64,000 nt of DNA from Diphasiastrum complanatum (GCA_029204225.1 MU832660.1:1-64000); one strand, 5' to 3'. Positions 42,814 through 62,818 are shown, counted from the first letter of the stretch. Made by a program: numbers and translations. Notes: generated from the letters alone by a model not told the origin.

Positions 42814-44560
42814 AAGGAATGTCATGTAAGATATAGAAAAATATCAAAATAAATAAAACAATATTGTTTATTTGCTTGCCCATACCACTCCCAAGGCCTC
42901 CTCAACTCCAAATGATCTAACCACAATGTAGAACGACTTCCGTTAGCAATTCCTTTAGATTGACAGTCTATTTGGGGGTCGTTTTATAATCCTTTTGGAG
43001 TTGAAAATTCCTCTAATGGACTACATGTGGATTGAACAAGCATCAACTAGGCCAAACTCACTACGCTAGATGCTGATGACAATTATGCATAGGGTGAGTA
43101 TAGATCTATCAAATATTGCACTAGCAAATGTAGATGAGGATCTGCAAGTGTCTCAAGTGAGTCCAATGTCCATGAGAGCACGAGAATGTTGTCAAGTATC
43201 TATGAATTTTTTGCGTTGTGTGGGTTTTTTAATTTTCTATTGATCAGTGACAGTGAGTATCAATAACTCACTAAAAAGCTCATATAATGTTTTTTGAGTG
43301 TTGGTGTGTCGTCAATCCAGAATATCCAATGTGACTCACACCTACAATCTATATGCTGAAAACATGAAATAATCATTCCCAACTAAAGATCACAAAATCC
43401 ACGTCACGTGATATCTTGCATCTCAAGGAGACTCACGGAAGTCAAGGAGAGGATCACTGGACTTTTCTGGATACACATGGGAAATCAAAGTTCAAAGTGG
43501 TGGATGTTGCAATGTCTATTTAGGAACTCTTTACAACCCATTCCTTTAGTTGTGTGTCAAGGCAAGCAAGCTAGATACATATGGCTCATGCTTTGAGGTC
43601 GTGTTATTGGGCCAGAGAGTGGCGTCTTCATTGCAACATGTAGTTTCCTCCAAAGACTTCCTTAGATGCTAGTTAGATATGAGTATCTCCATATGTAGAT
43701 ATTTCAATGGGCATTGTCTGATGATCTGAGCAGGAATACTTTCTGTCACTAGTGATGCCCAAACAATAGGTCGTTAGGTGCAGCTACAGGATATAGACAA
43801 TAAACCTCGTCTCAATGCATTAGACTATGATGAGATAGGTGTTCTCAGTTTATCGGTGAACTGAGATGGGACTTGATACAGCTTACGAAGACTACTTATT
43901 GCACGTGGGAGAGTTACTTCCAGCCACAGCCTCTATAAATATACACACAAATTATCAACTAAACAATCGAAAACATTTTCAGCCATTAATGTTCTCAACT
44001 TGGGACAAAAAATAAAATAAAAATCACATTTAGTAGCTTTCCTCATTCCAGAACGTGGTTGCAGCAAAACCAATAGAGATTATGAGCTTTTCAATTATCC
44101 AACTAAAGGACTAGAGTAAGAGCAACCTTGAGAAAACCCTTCTAAAGGCCAAAAACAAGCTTTAAGACTAAAAATTCAGTGCATGCTTGATCCGTGTCCA
44201 ATCTCAACAAAGTTATGCAAGCATTTCTAGCCAGTGGTAAGTGGGCCAAGCATGGCAGCCTCATTTCAAATACAAAACACAGCCAGAGAACAATTGAAAT
44301 AAGAGCATTGATTTCCTAAAAAAATACCACTACTTTTATACAAATAAGAATGTCGTCAAAAATTTATCAAAATAGTTCACTCAGCAAATTGTTTCTCGCC
44401 TGGCCTTTGCACCAGCCGGCAACGACAATGTCTTGCTGTAGATGAGATTATGCTAAAGACACCCTCCTAAACATGAGAGCTTGCAGACATGCAAAAATAA
44501 GCTTGACATAAGCAACAACTTATTTCTGCACTCTCTTGCATACATATTTTGAGGCTGCAA
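42814..44560. other. Spacer 3-prime of RPS3, with one related terminal repeat
   Basis: No supported gene. At 42971-43018 a sequence GGGGTCGTTTTAT ... AATTCCTCTAATGG resembles the terminal repeats of copies A and B, so another relic of that family may start here. The rest shows nothing recognisable. Confidence 0.35.
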
Positions 44561-44751
44561 AAATGATGCGTTACTGTAATTGTGAACCTACAAAAAGTGT
44601 TCTGATCCAAAGCATTCATGGCTTTTCAGCCATACTCAAAAAGCTTAAAGTGAAGGAATGAATTTCCATAACCATTTTTCTCATTGATTGTATGCCACTC
44701 TTCAAGAAATGCAAAGTAATAATATTAGCATTGTCAAGACCATAGTTCTCT

Positions 44752-51915
<7,164 letters not shown>

Positions 51916-52200
51916 TCTGAGCTACAACGAAACTCGAACGATTTAACCCGATAACAGCCAACTCCTGGGGAAAGCAAAACACCAACACCGATCGTAAAAG
52001 CTTCACAAAATCCTGAAATAAAGAACACCAACACTGATAGTAACAGCTTCACAGAACCCGACAACAGCGAGAGCTGGAATCAAAACAGACGTGATTTACA
52101 GACCTCTCAGACTAAGATATACCGATGGTAGGCAAAGCAGCTAAGCTGCTCGATCGCCGCCAACACTTCTCTCCGTCGCAGCAGCAGCAGCAGCTAATGG
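51916..52200 (-). promoter_or_regulatory. RPS3 5-prime UTR with tandem duplication and (CTG)n
   Basis: Upstream of ATG 51915 the minus strand holds two copies of a roughly 50-bp unit (TGTGAAGCTGTTACTATCAG and TGTGAAGCTTTTACGATCGG, each followed by TGTTGGTGTT) at about 51975-52055. Farther up is a short CTG run (52179-52195). The TTTCAG between the copies could mark a cryptic acceptor. Confidence 0.5.
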
Positions 52201-52218
52201 AAGAAAGAAGTAAGCGTT

Positions 52219-52227
52219 TTAGGGTTT
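52219..52227 (-). promoter_or_regulatory. Telo-box (AAACCCTAA) of RPS3
   Basis: Minus-strand AAACCCTAA lies about 300 bp upstream of the start codon, with a TTAGGGCTTTC half next to it (to 52240). Telo-boxes near the transcription start are typical of plant ribosomal-protein genes and support growth-linked expression. Confidence 0.7.
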
Positions 52228-52249
52228 CGAAAGCCCTAATATCTACATG

Positions 52250-53433
<1,184 letters not shown>

Positions 53434-53657
53434 CTTTTGTTGTTGCTAAAAATATAATTCTTGCTTATGAGGCAACGATGCAAACAACATAATCATCTTT
53501 TGTTGCTAACTTGTATGCATGATAGACAACAATGGTGATATAACTAATGACTAATGGCCACTATGTGAAGTTTTTAGCACGTGTGAACTTCACCACACAC
53601 CCTACAGGATCTTACTGAGGTGTTGTGATTGCACAAGATTGATCAAAGAACAGTATG

Positions 53658-53923
53658 CTTTGAAAAATCTAAGGCAAGAGCACAATGGCATACATCAGAT
53701 GAAAAACCTAACTCTTCACTATGAGAAATGAATGTCATAAATAATTCTAAGTGTTCAGTATGGGAAAAAGATGCTGCTCTCGGGTAGAGACTTTGAAAAA
53801 TCTAAGGCAAGAGCACAATGGCATACATCAGATGAAAAAATCTAACTCTTCACTATGAGAAATGAATGTCATAAATAATTCTAAGTGTTCAGTATGGGAA
53901 AAAGAGACTGCTCTCAAGTAGAG
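53658..53923. repeat. 133-bp tandem duplication
   Basis: CTTTGAAAAATCTAAGGCAA starts at 53658 and again at 53791. The copies are nearly identical, differing mainly by one added A. Adjacent CTCGGGTAGAGAGAG words link it to the LTR-like sequence at 40.9 kb. Confidence 0.9.
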
Positions 53924-54379
53924 AGAGAAAATCAAATAGAAAACTCGGGTAGAGAGAGAATGAGTCCAAAACACCAAAATCTCAATATTCACAATGTGGC
54001 AAAACATGCCCATCTTTTCCTACATGAGAGAGACTCAAATTCCTACAGTGGAGTTGCATGGAAAGTCCACTTAACTGAACTAATTCACCTACCATAGATC
54101 CACATGTGTAACTGCATGCATGTATGTTGCATGTACTGCATGTCAACTCATAAAACTGCCTAGACATGTGTAGATCACTAAAACTACTTTGCATGTTGCA
54201 TGCACTGATTGCATGTGGCTTGCATGCATATAGTAAGACTTTGCATGCTATGTAAACATCTGCATATCATCATAATTGAACCTATCTAACTCAAATCCGA
54301 GCTACACTAGAAGGATACGTGCTCAATTCACACTCCTTGTTGGAATATAAATCCACACTCTAGAGAGAACTATCAAACA

Positions 54380-54455
54380 GGATGGATAACTCAGTGGTAG
54401 AGCATCCCATCCGGTATGAGGGAGGTCATGGGTTCGAATCCTAGTCTGTCCATCC
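54380..54455 (+). tRNA. tRNA-like gene in TRIM LTR 1
   Basis: 76 nt. The acceptor strands GGATGGA and TCCATCC pair perfectly over seven bases. Box A is TAACTCAGTGGTAGAGC and box B GGTTCGAATCC. The anticodon-loop position holds CGG (Pro-type), but position 33 is C instead of T and the stem has a C-A mismatch. The T stem pairs poorly in this copy. No CCA or T-run terminator follows directly. It may act as an RNA polymerase III promoter rather than a functional tRNA. Confidence 0.6.
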
Positions 54456-54638
54456 ATATTATGATTTATGGATTTCTAACATGGTATCATAGCCAAGTTA
54501 GACCTAACAGTTCATGGTGTCAAAGCCATGGTTAGGTGGCCCAAGTTGTGGGGTAGGTGACAGCTAGGACCCCAACCAAATGTGGCTTGAGAGGGGGTGT
54601 TGGAATATCAATCACACTCCAGAGAGAACTATCAAATA

Positions 54639-54714
54639 GGGCGGATAGCTCAGTGGTAGGGCATCCCATCCGGTATGAGGGAGGTCCTAGGTTTGAATCC
54701 TAGTCTATCCATCC
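54639..54714 (+). tRNA. tRNA-like gene in TRIM LTR 2
   Basis: Homologous to the LTR 1 copy. Here the D stem (GCTC/GGGC) and T stem (CTAGG/CCTAG) pair well, while the acceptor GGGCGGA/TCCATCC has one mismatch and one G-T pair. Box A is TAGCTCAGTGGTAGGGC. The anticodon arm is identical to the first copy. Complementary damage in the two copies suggests the ancestor was a well-formed tRNA. Confidence 0.6.
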
Positions 54715-54744
54715 ATATTATGATTTATGGATTTCTAACACGCT

Positions 54745-57700
54745 GTCTAGCGATGGACAACTGACCCAAAAACACCTTTTCTGGTGAAGAAAATCCATCT
54801 ATCATGCTTCTTGTCCAGCGATGGACTGTAGGAAGCCTACTTTACTTTGTACAATTCCATAACGAGTTTGTTTAGAATGATGCATATTGGGTTACTGTTG
54901 TATGGACAACAATCTACCACTCACATAACAATGTGTAGTATCTCTTCTACTAAACCAAAATGTATTCTCAAATGCTATGCTTTTCTGGTTATGATTTAGT
55001 AGCATTTGAACATTAAATGAGCATCTACGTTTTTTCATGTAGCTCAATTGTTAATACGGCCTACCACTTCATTCGTTTAGGTTCGTAATCAAACCATACA
55101 TCGATAAGCCTTCACACATGTATGTCTTCTGCAAAATCATGCTATAACGGTTTGGCTTCAACACTCTTTGAATACGTTTTTGGCAAAAGAACATATTGTT
55201 AGCCGATTTTTTATCATAAAAAATCGGACTTGAATTATGACAATTTTTAAATTTTATTGATAAAATCGGGCTAAAGTGGCCGATTATTGTACATTATTGT
55301 ATTTACTGTGTTTACAGTTTGGACATCTGGCCTGCCCAATAATGGCCAAAGTAAAATTTTCAAATTTCTGTAAATATTTTTCCCAGTAATTTAGAAGCAT
55401 GTAAACAACGCTTTCAATGTACTTATGACATTTAGTTAATAAAAGACCACAGTGTGTTTTGATCCCACCTGCCAACTAGGGAAATCTCAGTCACGAAGCA
55501 TAGCATCAACAACAGCACCACTATCGAATAGTTCAAATACATCGAAAATGAGAATAAGATCGACAATATGAGTAGAACCATCAACAAGGTGTTTCAAGCA
55601 GACTATTTTCTACCAAACTTGGTCACCGACATAGTAAGATAGGAAATATGTACAGTGGCCGTCAAAAACTTCATCTCCATCAATAACATTGGGATTCGAG
55701 GTTCTACCTAGACATCAAGCAAAATCCCAGTTCTCAAAGCCAAAAATACTGAGTTTTATTGGATTAAAAAATACATGCTTGTTAATTATGGGGAAAAGGT
55801 CTAATTTGAAGAGGAACCGATCTATGTAATAAATCTATGAAAATGTTGAGGAGTTACTAGGTGTGTCAAAAACGGCTACTACCTTCACAAGCCCATGAAG
55901 TGCATTGAAAACGGAAAGATACAGGGAACTTCGCAGGGATCATGATGACATCACACATATTCCACAGACAGAATAAGAACAAGACCCATGAAAATAAAAC
56001 AGACAGGAAGATGAGAACGTCATTAAGCACTAGGGATAATAAAGACAGATGTTGTTGGAGAAGATACTCCTAAAGGAATCCCATGAAGACAGATTCCTAG
56101 GTCAAAGGTGCCCTTATTCTCTTTTGGATACTCCACGAGTAAAAAAAGGTGGCAAAATATTCCAACAATAAATAATTCCAAACAAACTTCGGACACATAT
56201 GAGGAAAGGTTCCTGACAAATGAAAAAAAAAGGTTAGCACTTCACTTTCAAAGAGAAGGAGTTGACTTCAAACAGATAATGGTCCCAATCTTAAAAATAA
56301 ACTTGAAAGGTAGGAGTTACTGAAAACTTCAAGAGGAAAGTTGGACCAAACTTCACATAAGAATATTTGCAAATGAAGTTCAACAGAGAAAACTTCGCTC
56401 ATCCAAATCAATGCAATTCTTTAGTTTGAGTGTCAAAGCACTACCTGGAAAGTTGTATGAAGTTTTCATGACGAAATCTGCCGGCAAACGTCAGACTCAC
56501 CTTTATTTTGTGGAATACCACTCATTCCGCAAAGTCATATTGGGCAACTTCAAAAATGAAGTTCAAAACCCGGAATTATCAAGAAAAAGTGATACTCCAA
56601 AAGGAAGGCCAAATAACACTTCAAAGAGAGGTTTTGAAGAGAAAGAAATACATCATTCACGTGGAAAAGAGCGGGGCGACCTTTTCCTTTAGATATATAT
56701 CTATGTGTTATGAAGTGCACCAAAATGTAAGATATGCTCTTGAGCGCAGCTAAGAATCATGAGAGATGAGCATTACTATCTAAGCGAGTTAGAGGGAGAG
56801 AGACTGCCAGCAACGCCTCAGTTTCGAAAAGAAACAAATGCTAATCGTCAAAGAGGAAAATAATGGAGGAAAAGCCATCGTTGTAGAGGAGCAAAACACA
56901 TAGGAGAGCATCAGATACACAGACAATTTCTGGAATACTACTTCGAAAAGGGTGAAGAAGGTCTTGAGCGACTGATGAGGGGCTCTCAACTCGCTAATCT
57001 GAACACTAGTCTGAGAAGCATATCAAACTAATGAGTACATACTGCTCTTACCTGAATACATATCCATGATGAGTTCCTCTTACCTGAATACATATCCATG
57101 ATGAGTTCCATCATAGTTGTTGGGCGCAACTATCTCAGATGTATAAATGATCATTGCGGTTCAACTATCATTTGCACTCAGAGCACCTCTCCAAGCATAC
57201 TAAACATCCATCTGACTGGACCATTTTGTACTTGATTGAGAAGGCAAACTATCTTCTTGAGCATGGTTAAGAATCAGAGGGATCAAGAACGATTAATTAC
57301 CACCATCGCTACCAGGATGGAAGTTCTCACTGCTACCAGTATTAACTATGAAGAAAAGAAAGCTACTAATCTAAACGTGCGGTTGAACCTCTTGCTGGGA
57401 GCAAAGAACTAAGAGCCAAGACATTATGAAGGTGTGGAGTTTTAAGAAGAATGCAAAGCCATCACTACTATCGCTGACCTTAGCAAGTCCATCATCACTG
57501 TTCAAGCTACTTCACTGGTTCTCTTATGGTTGAACTTTGGATCACAACCATCGTATGCTAATTTGGAGAAAAAATTCTCATACATTCCGGTTGTTTAACT
57601 CCTTACCTCACATGAGAGCCGAGCTTTGAGCTTTTCAGAGTAGTTGAACACATCATAAAGGATTGCCTTCTAAAGTCGCTGTCACTAGTTGACTCTCAAA

Positions 57701-57925
57701 TCATCCTTGGTGCCAAAGAGATCATCGCAACCTCAGTTCACTAATTGCAAATGAGTTTCATTGTTGACTGAGCTACTGTTGTCTGAGAACCACTGATGGA
57801 AGGAATCTTGTCTTCACGCTTTACAATCTCTCCATCGCATTTCCATAGACAATCATGAAGTAAATTCAATAAACTCATATGAGATTATTGTTTCCTATGT
57901 ATGAAGTTCAAAGGAAGCAGAACGT
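54745..57925. other. Unassigned region with coding-like remnants
   Basis: No complete gene. Plus-strand frames 56108-56323 and 56411-56692 (YSTSKKRWQNIP, VKALPGKLYEVFMTKSAGKR) are basic and may be relics of a mobile-element protein, but no motif is diagnostic. A 32-bp unit (TTACCTGAATACATATCCAT) is duplicated at 57043-57106. Two CAGCGATGGAC-like words occur at 54750 and 54815. Confidence 0.25.
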
Positions 57926-57926
57926 G

Positions 57927-58819
57927 TTGGCAACCAGTCATATCTCTTTATCTGTTGGTTGAATGTATGTACGTGGATGACTCTTTATATGTTGGTTGAA
58001 TGTATCTACGTGGAGAGAATACTTCTTTCTCAAGATCACGCTATCTCAGTTGTCAGTCGCAGAACTCAAGTCGTGTTCGTTTCTTTTCGAGTTATCTTTC
58101 TTTCACCCCTCTTTCCAACACGTCCGTCGTTCAAAGTAGACGACCTTCGGCATTTTTCTCTCTCTACGGGATTTTGCAAAAAAGGTGAAAGTGCCCTTAA
58201 AAAGGCGAAGGTGTCTTTAAAACAGTTTAACTCATGAAAATAGATGACCTTCAGAAATTTTCTCTCTCTTCACATTTTTCGAAAAAATGCGAAAAAGGTG
58301 AAGGTGTCGTTAAAAAAGCGAAGGTGCCCTTAAAAAAGACAAAGTTGCCCTTAAAACAGTTCAACTCTTGAAGTAGATGACCTTCGGGAATTTTCTCTCT
58401 CTTCGCAAACATTTCGCAAAAAAAGTCGAAGGTGTTAAAAATATTTGAACTTTTGAACTGTCGCGAACATTTCACAAAAAAGCCGAAGGTGTTAAAAATA
58501 GTTGAACTTTTGAACTATCACAAAACTTTCGCGAAGCTATCTCGAAACTGTCTTGAACATAGTTCATTTTTTAAGACTATCTCGAAAGTAATGTATTTCT
58601 GTAGACTTGTTCCAAAGGCAAGTTTGCGGAAGCCCTTGAAGATGGCCAAGTCTTCAATAACTTCAAGTTATTAAACTTAACATTTGAACTTGAAATTATG
58701 ACAGGATTGATTACCCTTTCCTGGAGATCAACCGGAAGCCCATTGTAGACGTTCTTCAAATAAATTGGTTGTCCGAGTTTGTGATTCCAAGGAGACAACT
58801 GTGGGCTTAATTTCCAACA
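57927..58819 (-). repeat. 3-prime LTR of copia element 5, with internal tandem repeats
   Basis: The inner edge is certain: minus strand AGGGGGAC/TGTTGGAAATTAAG at 58819, right after the polypurine tract. The outer edge is tentatively TGTTGG at 57927. From 58130 to 58560 it contains three or more units of about 100-130 bp with GATGACCTTCGGGAATTTTC and CTCTCTCTTCGC. A second partial copy is at 61383-61697. Confidence 0.7.
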
Positions 58820-58832
58820 GTCCCCCTCAAGG

Positions 58833-60900
58833 TCATGGTTGGTGCCTTGGTATCTTCGTCAAGTTCAGCATGTTGAAGAACTTCTGATGCTTGATCCAAG
58901 GAAGCGCGTTGGTGAAGATGTCTGCGACCATTTCTGTTGTGGAGCAGTATTGAAGGATCACTTGCCCTAAGAAAACTTTCTCCCGAATTAAATGATATTG
59001 GATTTCTATGTGCTTGGATTTTCCATGAAATTTGAGATTCAGTGACAATGAAATACAGCTCAAGTTGTCACACATAATAGTGGTAGCATTGAACTGAGTG
59101 TGATGTAAGTCCTGAAGTAACAACCTGATTCATACAACTTCTTTTGAAGCTTGACATGCTGTGATGTACTTTGCCTCAGTCGAAGAAAACACAACTGATT
59201 TTTGCTTCCTTGAGTTTCACAAAATCGATCCCCCTACCAGATAGAAACAGAACCCGAAGTTAGATTTTCTGGTAGAGACTGTTCCTCCCTAATATGAGTT
59301 GGAGTAGCCTCGCAGGATGAGTGCGTCAATAGCATTTCCATCATAACACAAAATGTGATTTAAACTTCCCTGAATATATCTCATCACTCTCTTTAATGCT
59401 TTCCAATGAGAGATCCTAGAATTAAGCATGAATTGACTTAACTAACAGTGTATGCTAAATCTGGTCTAGTACACAACATTGCATACATTAAAGATCCTAT
59501 TAGTGAATAATAATAGTATTTCACTATGTCGAGTACTTCACTATCAGAATCAGCACTAGTAGGTTTAGTCAATACTATACTGGATCCATTGGAGTATCAA
59601 TTGGTTTGCAATCAGACATATGAAACTTTTCTAAAATGCCTTTTAGATATGCATGCTGGCTAAGATAGATCTTCTTCTGAAGTCTATTTCTAGTAATGTG
59701 AATTCCTAGCAAAGAATGGACAGCCCCTACATCAGTCATGTCAAATTCCTTTGACAGAATACTCTTAGTAGTGTACAAAAGAGAAGTGTCATTAGACAAA
59801 ATAAATGCATCATCTACGTAAAGAGCTATGTGTACTGAATTGGTGCCTATATGCTTCGAATAAACATTACAGTCAGCTGAATTGTTTGCAAATCCCAATT
59901 GAATGAGATAAGAGTTGATTTTATCGAACCATTTTCTTGCAGTCTGTTTCAGACCGTAGATTGCTTTGTGCAGCTTGCACACTTTGTGCTCTTGGCCTTT
60001 GACTTTGAATCCTTCTGGTTGGAAGGTATACAACTCCTCTTCGACGTTGTCATTGAGGAATGCTATCTTAACATCCATTTGGTGCATTTCAAGGTCTTCT
60101 GTGGCTGCTAACGCAATCAGAGTCCTGATTGACTGCATCTTGATTACAGAACTGAAAATTTCTTGACAATCCACTCCTTGGACTTGAGTGGATCCTTTAG
60201 CCACCAACCGTGCTTTCCATTTAGCAATGACATCTATGAAAGTGATAAAATAGATTGCAGCTCCTAAGGACGGAGTTGGCATTGGACCACAAAGATCGAT
60301 ATGTACAAGATCCAATACATGATTTGTTTTGATGAAATGTGATTTGGAAAACTTGCTTCTAGAGTGTTTGCCATAGACGCATGATTCACAAAAGAAAAAT
60401 ATTCTATCTAATGAAGAAGGAAAATACAATCCATCAACAAAGTTATTACAATACATATAGGAAAGTGATCTTGTATTCATGTGTCCAAATCAATTATGCC
60501 ACAGAACAACACTGTCGTTTACATTTTCATTAGAAATACTAGCTAATGCAACTGAATTAGAGAGTACGTAAAGATTTTCGACTCTAGTACATGTAGTCAG
60601 AGTAGTATCTTCCTCGAATATTTTACACTGCTTAGATGAGAAAGTAACAGTGTAGTCCTCATAAGTTATCTTATAACAGGTTCTTTGATAGCTGAGAAAC
60701 ATGAAGGACGTTGGGAACACAAATAGATAGATCGTTGTTGAATGTGATCTTCACTGCTCCTTTGCCTTCCATGCGTATGGTGTTAGAATCTCTGAGGTAG
60801 ATGAATTGATCTCTGTTGTAGGCTGTATACTCGGTAAACCATTCCTTGCAAGAGGTCATGTGTTGGGTAGCACCGCTGTCTAGTGGGAACCATCCAAATT
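58833..60900 (-). pseudogene. Copia element 5: protease, integrase-RT fusion, RNase H
   Basis: Reading leftward: protease PLDSGATQHMTS (about 60880-60845) with VPNVLHVSQLSKNLL; GAG-pre-integrase LWHN-FGHMNTRSL; then an open 301-codon frame 60480-59575. That frame has CESCVYGKHSRSKF and AIYFITFIDV (integrase start) joined directly to KWKARLVAKGSTQVQG (RT start) at residues 83-87, followed by HQMDVKIAFLN, AIYGLKQTARKW and LYVDDAFILS. The integrase catalytic core and tail are deleted in frame. RNase H end at 59123-58833: MCDNLSCISLSLNLKFHGKS, HIEIQYHLIREKV, VADIFTNALP. Region 59575-59123 is frameshifted. Gag is missing. Non-autonomous and decayed. Confidence 0.9.
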
Positions 60901-60904
60901 GGAG

Positions 60905-61380
60905 GGAAACCCAACTTTATTCACTAACTTGACATTTAGGCCCTGCGACATTAAAAGTCCCGTAAAAAGTCTTAAAGTCCTTTTATTGACTTTCTAGTTA
61001 ATCAAATATCTATGTGATCATCGGGTTGGACTTACACACGCAGTATACCAAATCCCTCTCACTTATTAGCTAGGGTTAGGGTTGCCTTGGGATTCGCAAA
61101 CCCTCCAGCAGGCTAAAAAATACGACTTATAGACGGAGCGTCTCATGTAATCTGTGCTGGGATGATCTACTTATAGATTGCATCCATGTATTAACTACAA
61201 TAAATGATTGTCACCTAATTAGGTAAGCCGTTGTACTTGGAAGTATATGGCATCTGTGACAACTATACATAGTGTATACTATCAACAAATCGGGACCATT
61301 GACGCAGATGAGGACGTCGCAAATTCTCTCACTTCGCATTTTACGTGAAGTCTCACTTCGCAAATTTGAGAAGTGGCTGG
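60905..61380. other. Spacer, no supported gene
   Basis: Contains TTAGCTAGGGTTAGGGTTGCC near 61065, a short telomere-like word pair, but no array. Nothing else recognised. Confidence 0.3.
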
Positions 61381-61382
61381 GA

Positions 61383-61697
61383 ACGTCCCTCGTTCAAAGT
61401 AGACGACCTTCGACAGGTTTCTCTCTCTTCGGGATTGTGTGAAAAAGGCAAAGGTGCTCTTAAAAAGATGAAGGTGTCTTTAAAACACTTTAACTCGTGA
61501 AAATAGATGACCTTCAGAAATTTTCTCTCTCTTCGCATTTTTCGAAAAAAATGCGAAAAAGACGAAGGTGCCCTTAAAACAATTCAACTCTTGAAGTAGA
61601 TGACCTTCGGGAATTTTCTCTCTCTTCGCGAACATTTCACGAAAAAGTCGAAGGTGTTAAAAATATTTGAACTTTTGAACTGTCGCAAACATTTCAT
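61383..61697 (-). repeat. Partial LTR of the element-5 family
   Basis: Matches 58110-58460 (shared CGTTCAAAGTAGACGACCTT and GATGACCTTCGGGAATTTTC) with some units missing. Contains a near-perfect palindrome CGCATTTTTCGAAAAA...ATGCG (61536-61557). It may be what remains of the 5-prime LTR of element 5. Confidence 0.7.
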
Positions 61698-61721
61698 AAT
61701 GTTTCAAATTCAACTGGAAGA

Positions 61722-62081
61722 ATGATTGCCCTAGCCGCTGCTTGTGGAGAGGGCACTAGTCATAACTCCCAATTTCTTTGGAAAGAACTGAGCTCTAAAC
61801 CCAAAATCCTATGTTTCGAAGGAAGGTCACTAGCCCTAATACTAGATATGTATTGGGAACAAGCCCTTAAAGCTTCTCTTTGTGATTTGTGCAAAAGAAG
61901 ATTTGGCATTAGTCTTGTTTTTGGCTCACATTTAGTTATTCATTTGAACAATCCAGTGCTAATGGTAGTGCTAATGGTCTGCACTTGTTTCAAGTCATTC
62001 AAAAGATATAACTATGTTTTCCCAGGTCTCAATATGATTCCATTCTGTGTGTGGATAGATGGTAGCGTTATGATATTTTAG
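61722..62081 (+). CDS. 119-codon ORF, unknown
   Basis: Starts MIALAAACGEGTSHNSQFLW and contains CDLCKRRFG and a hydrophobic LNNPVLMVVLMVC segment. No recognised family and no clear promoter. Possibly a transposon or gene exon, or chance. Confidence 0.2.
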   Translation: MIALAAACGEGTSHNSQFLWKELSSKPKILCFEGRSLALILDMYWEQALKASLCDLCKRRFGISLVFGSHLVIHLNNPVLMVVLMVCTCFKSFKRYNYVFPGLNMIPFCVWIDGSVMIF

Positions 62082-62818
62082 ACACTTCAATAATATCTAC
62101 TTGGATTCCATCATATGACAACCATGACTATGCGTACTACCTAGAAAAAGGATCACATATGGCACCTAGTTGCTCAAAAAATATCATTTGGATTGTGTTC
62201 AAACATTTATTTATTATTGATCATTATACTATTGTATAAACTTTTATGCGAAAATACTCTCAAGTTCTAGAGCTTCATTTATGAAAACTCCTAAGATATA
62301 TGACTAGTCTATTGTCACTCCTAGACATTTTGGAAAATCACATTCTGATAAATGTAATTTAGTTTTTATTAGGTTCACATTCGATATAGATTTACATTGC
62401 TTTTCCTCGGATTCCTTCACTAGCACAAGTTTCAATATTTGAGTTTATCCTCAAGATTTACAAATTTAAACGACATATTTCTTTCCAAATAAAAAATGCT
62501 CAAGTAGTATGCTTTGATTATTTTCAAATGAGAGATATTTGTTCACACATAATGAATAATTTCGAAGAACTAAACCATCACATAGGATCAATATTGTCAA
62601 AATGAATTACATTTCAATGGGTTGTGAACTTTTCTTTATTGAAAAATAGTGTACCAAACTTCTTTGAAGTTATCATAAACATACATGTCTTATAGTAGGT
62701 TGCTCACAAATTATTTACTACTATAACAATGAAAGAAACCAATGGAATGAGCACTTTTAGTTCGGAGCTTTTCTAGTGCACTTGTTTCCAAATGAATTAT
62801 GTTATATATTTTCTTGTA
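62082..62818. other. AT-rich spacer
   Basis: No supported gene, RNA or element boundary. Confidence 0.3.

Larger units (their letters stand above)
54338..54740 (+). mobile_element. TRIM-like miniature LTR retrotransposon with tRNA-like genes in its LTRs
   Basis: LTR 1 is 54338-54481 (144 bp) and LTR 2 is 54598-54740 (143 bp). Both begin TGTTGGAATAT and end ATGGATTTCTAACA. The 116-bp internal part starts TGGTATCATAGCC, an initiator-Met primer-binding site with one change, and ends with the polypurine tract TTGAGAGGGGG. It has no coding capacity. This is the layout of a terminal-repeat retrotransposon in miniature. Inside each LTR is a 76-nt tRNA-like sequence with internal promoter boxes. No matching target duplication is visible (CTCCT versus CGCTG), so it may be old or part of a recombined array. 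Confidence 0.8.

Noticed and set aside
61060-61085. TAGGGTTAGGGTT word as a telomeric insertion
   Set aside because: Only about two units; too short to distinguish from chance or a promoter telo-box.
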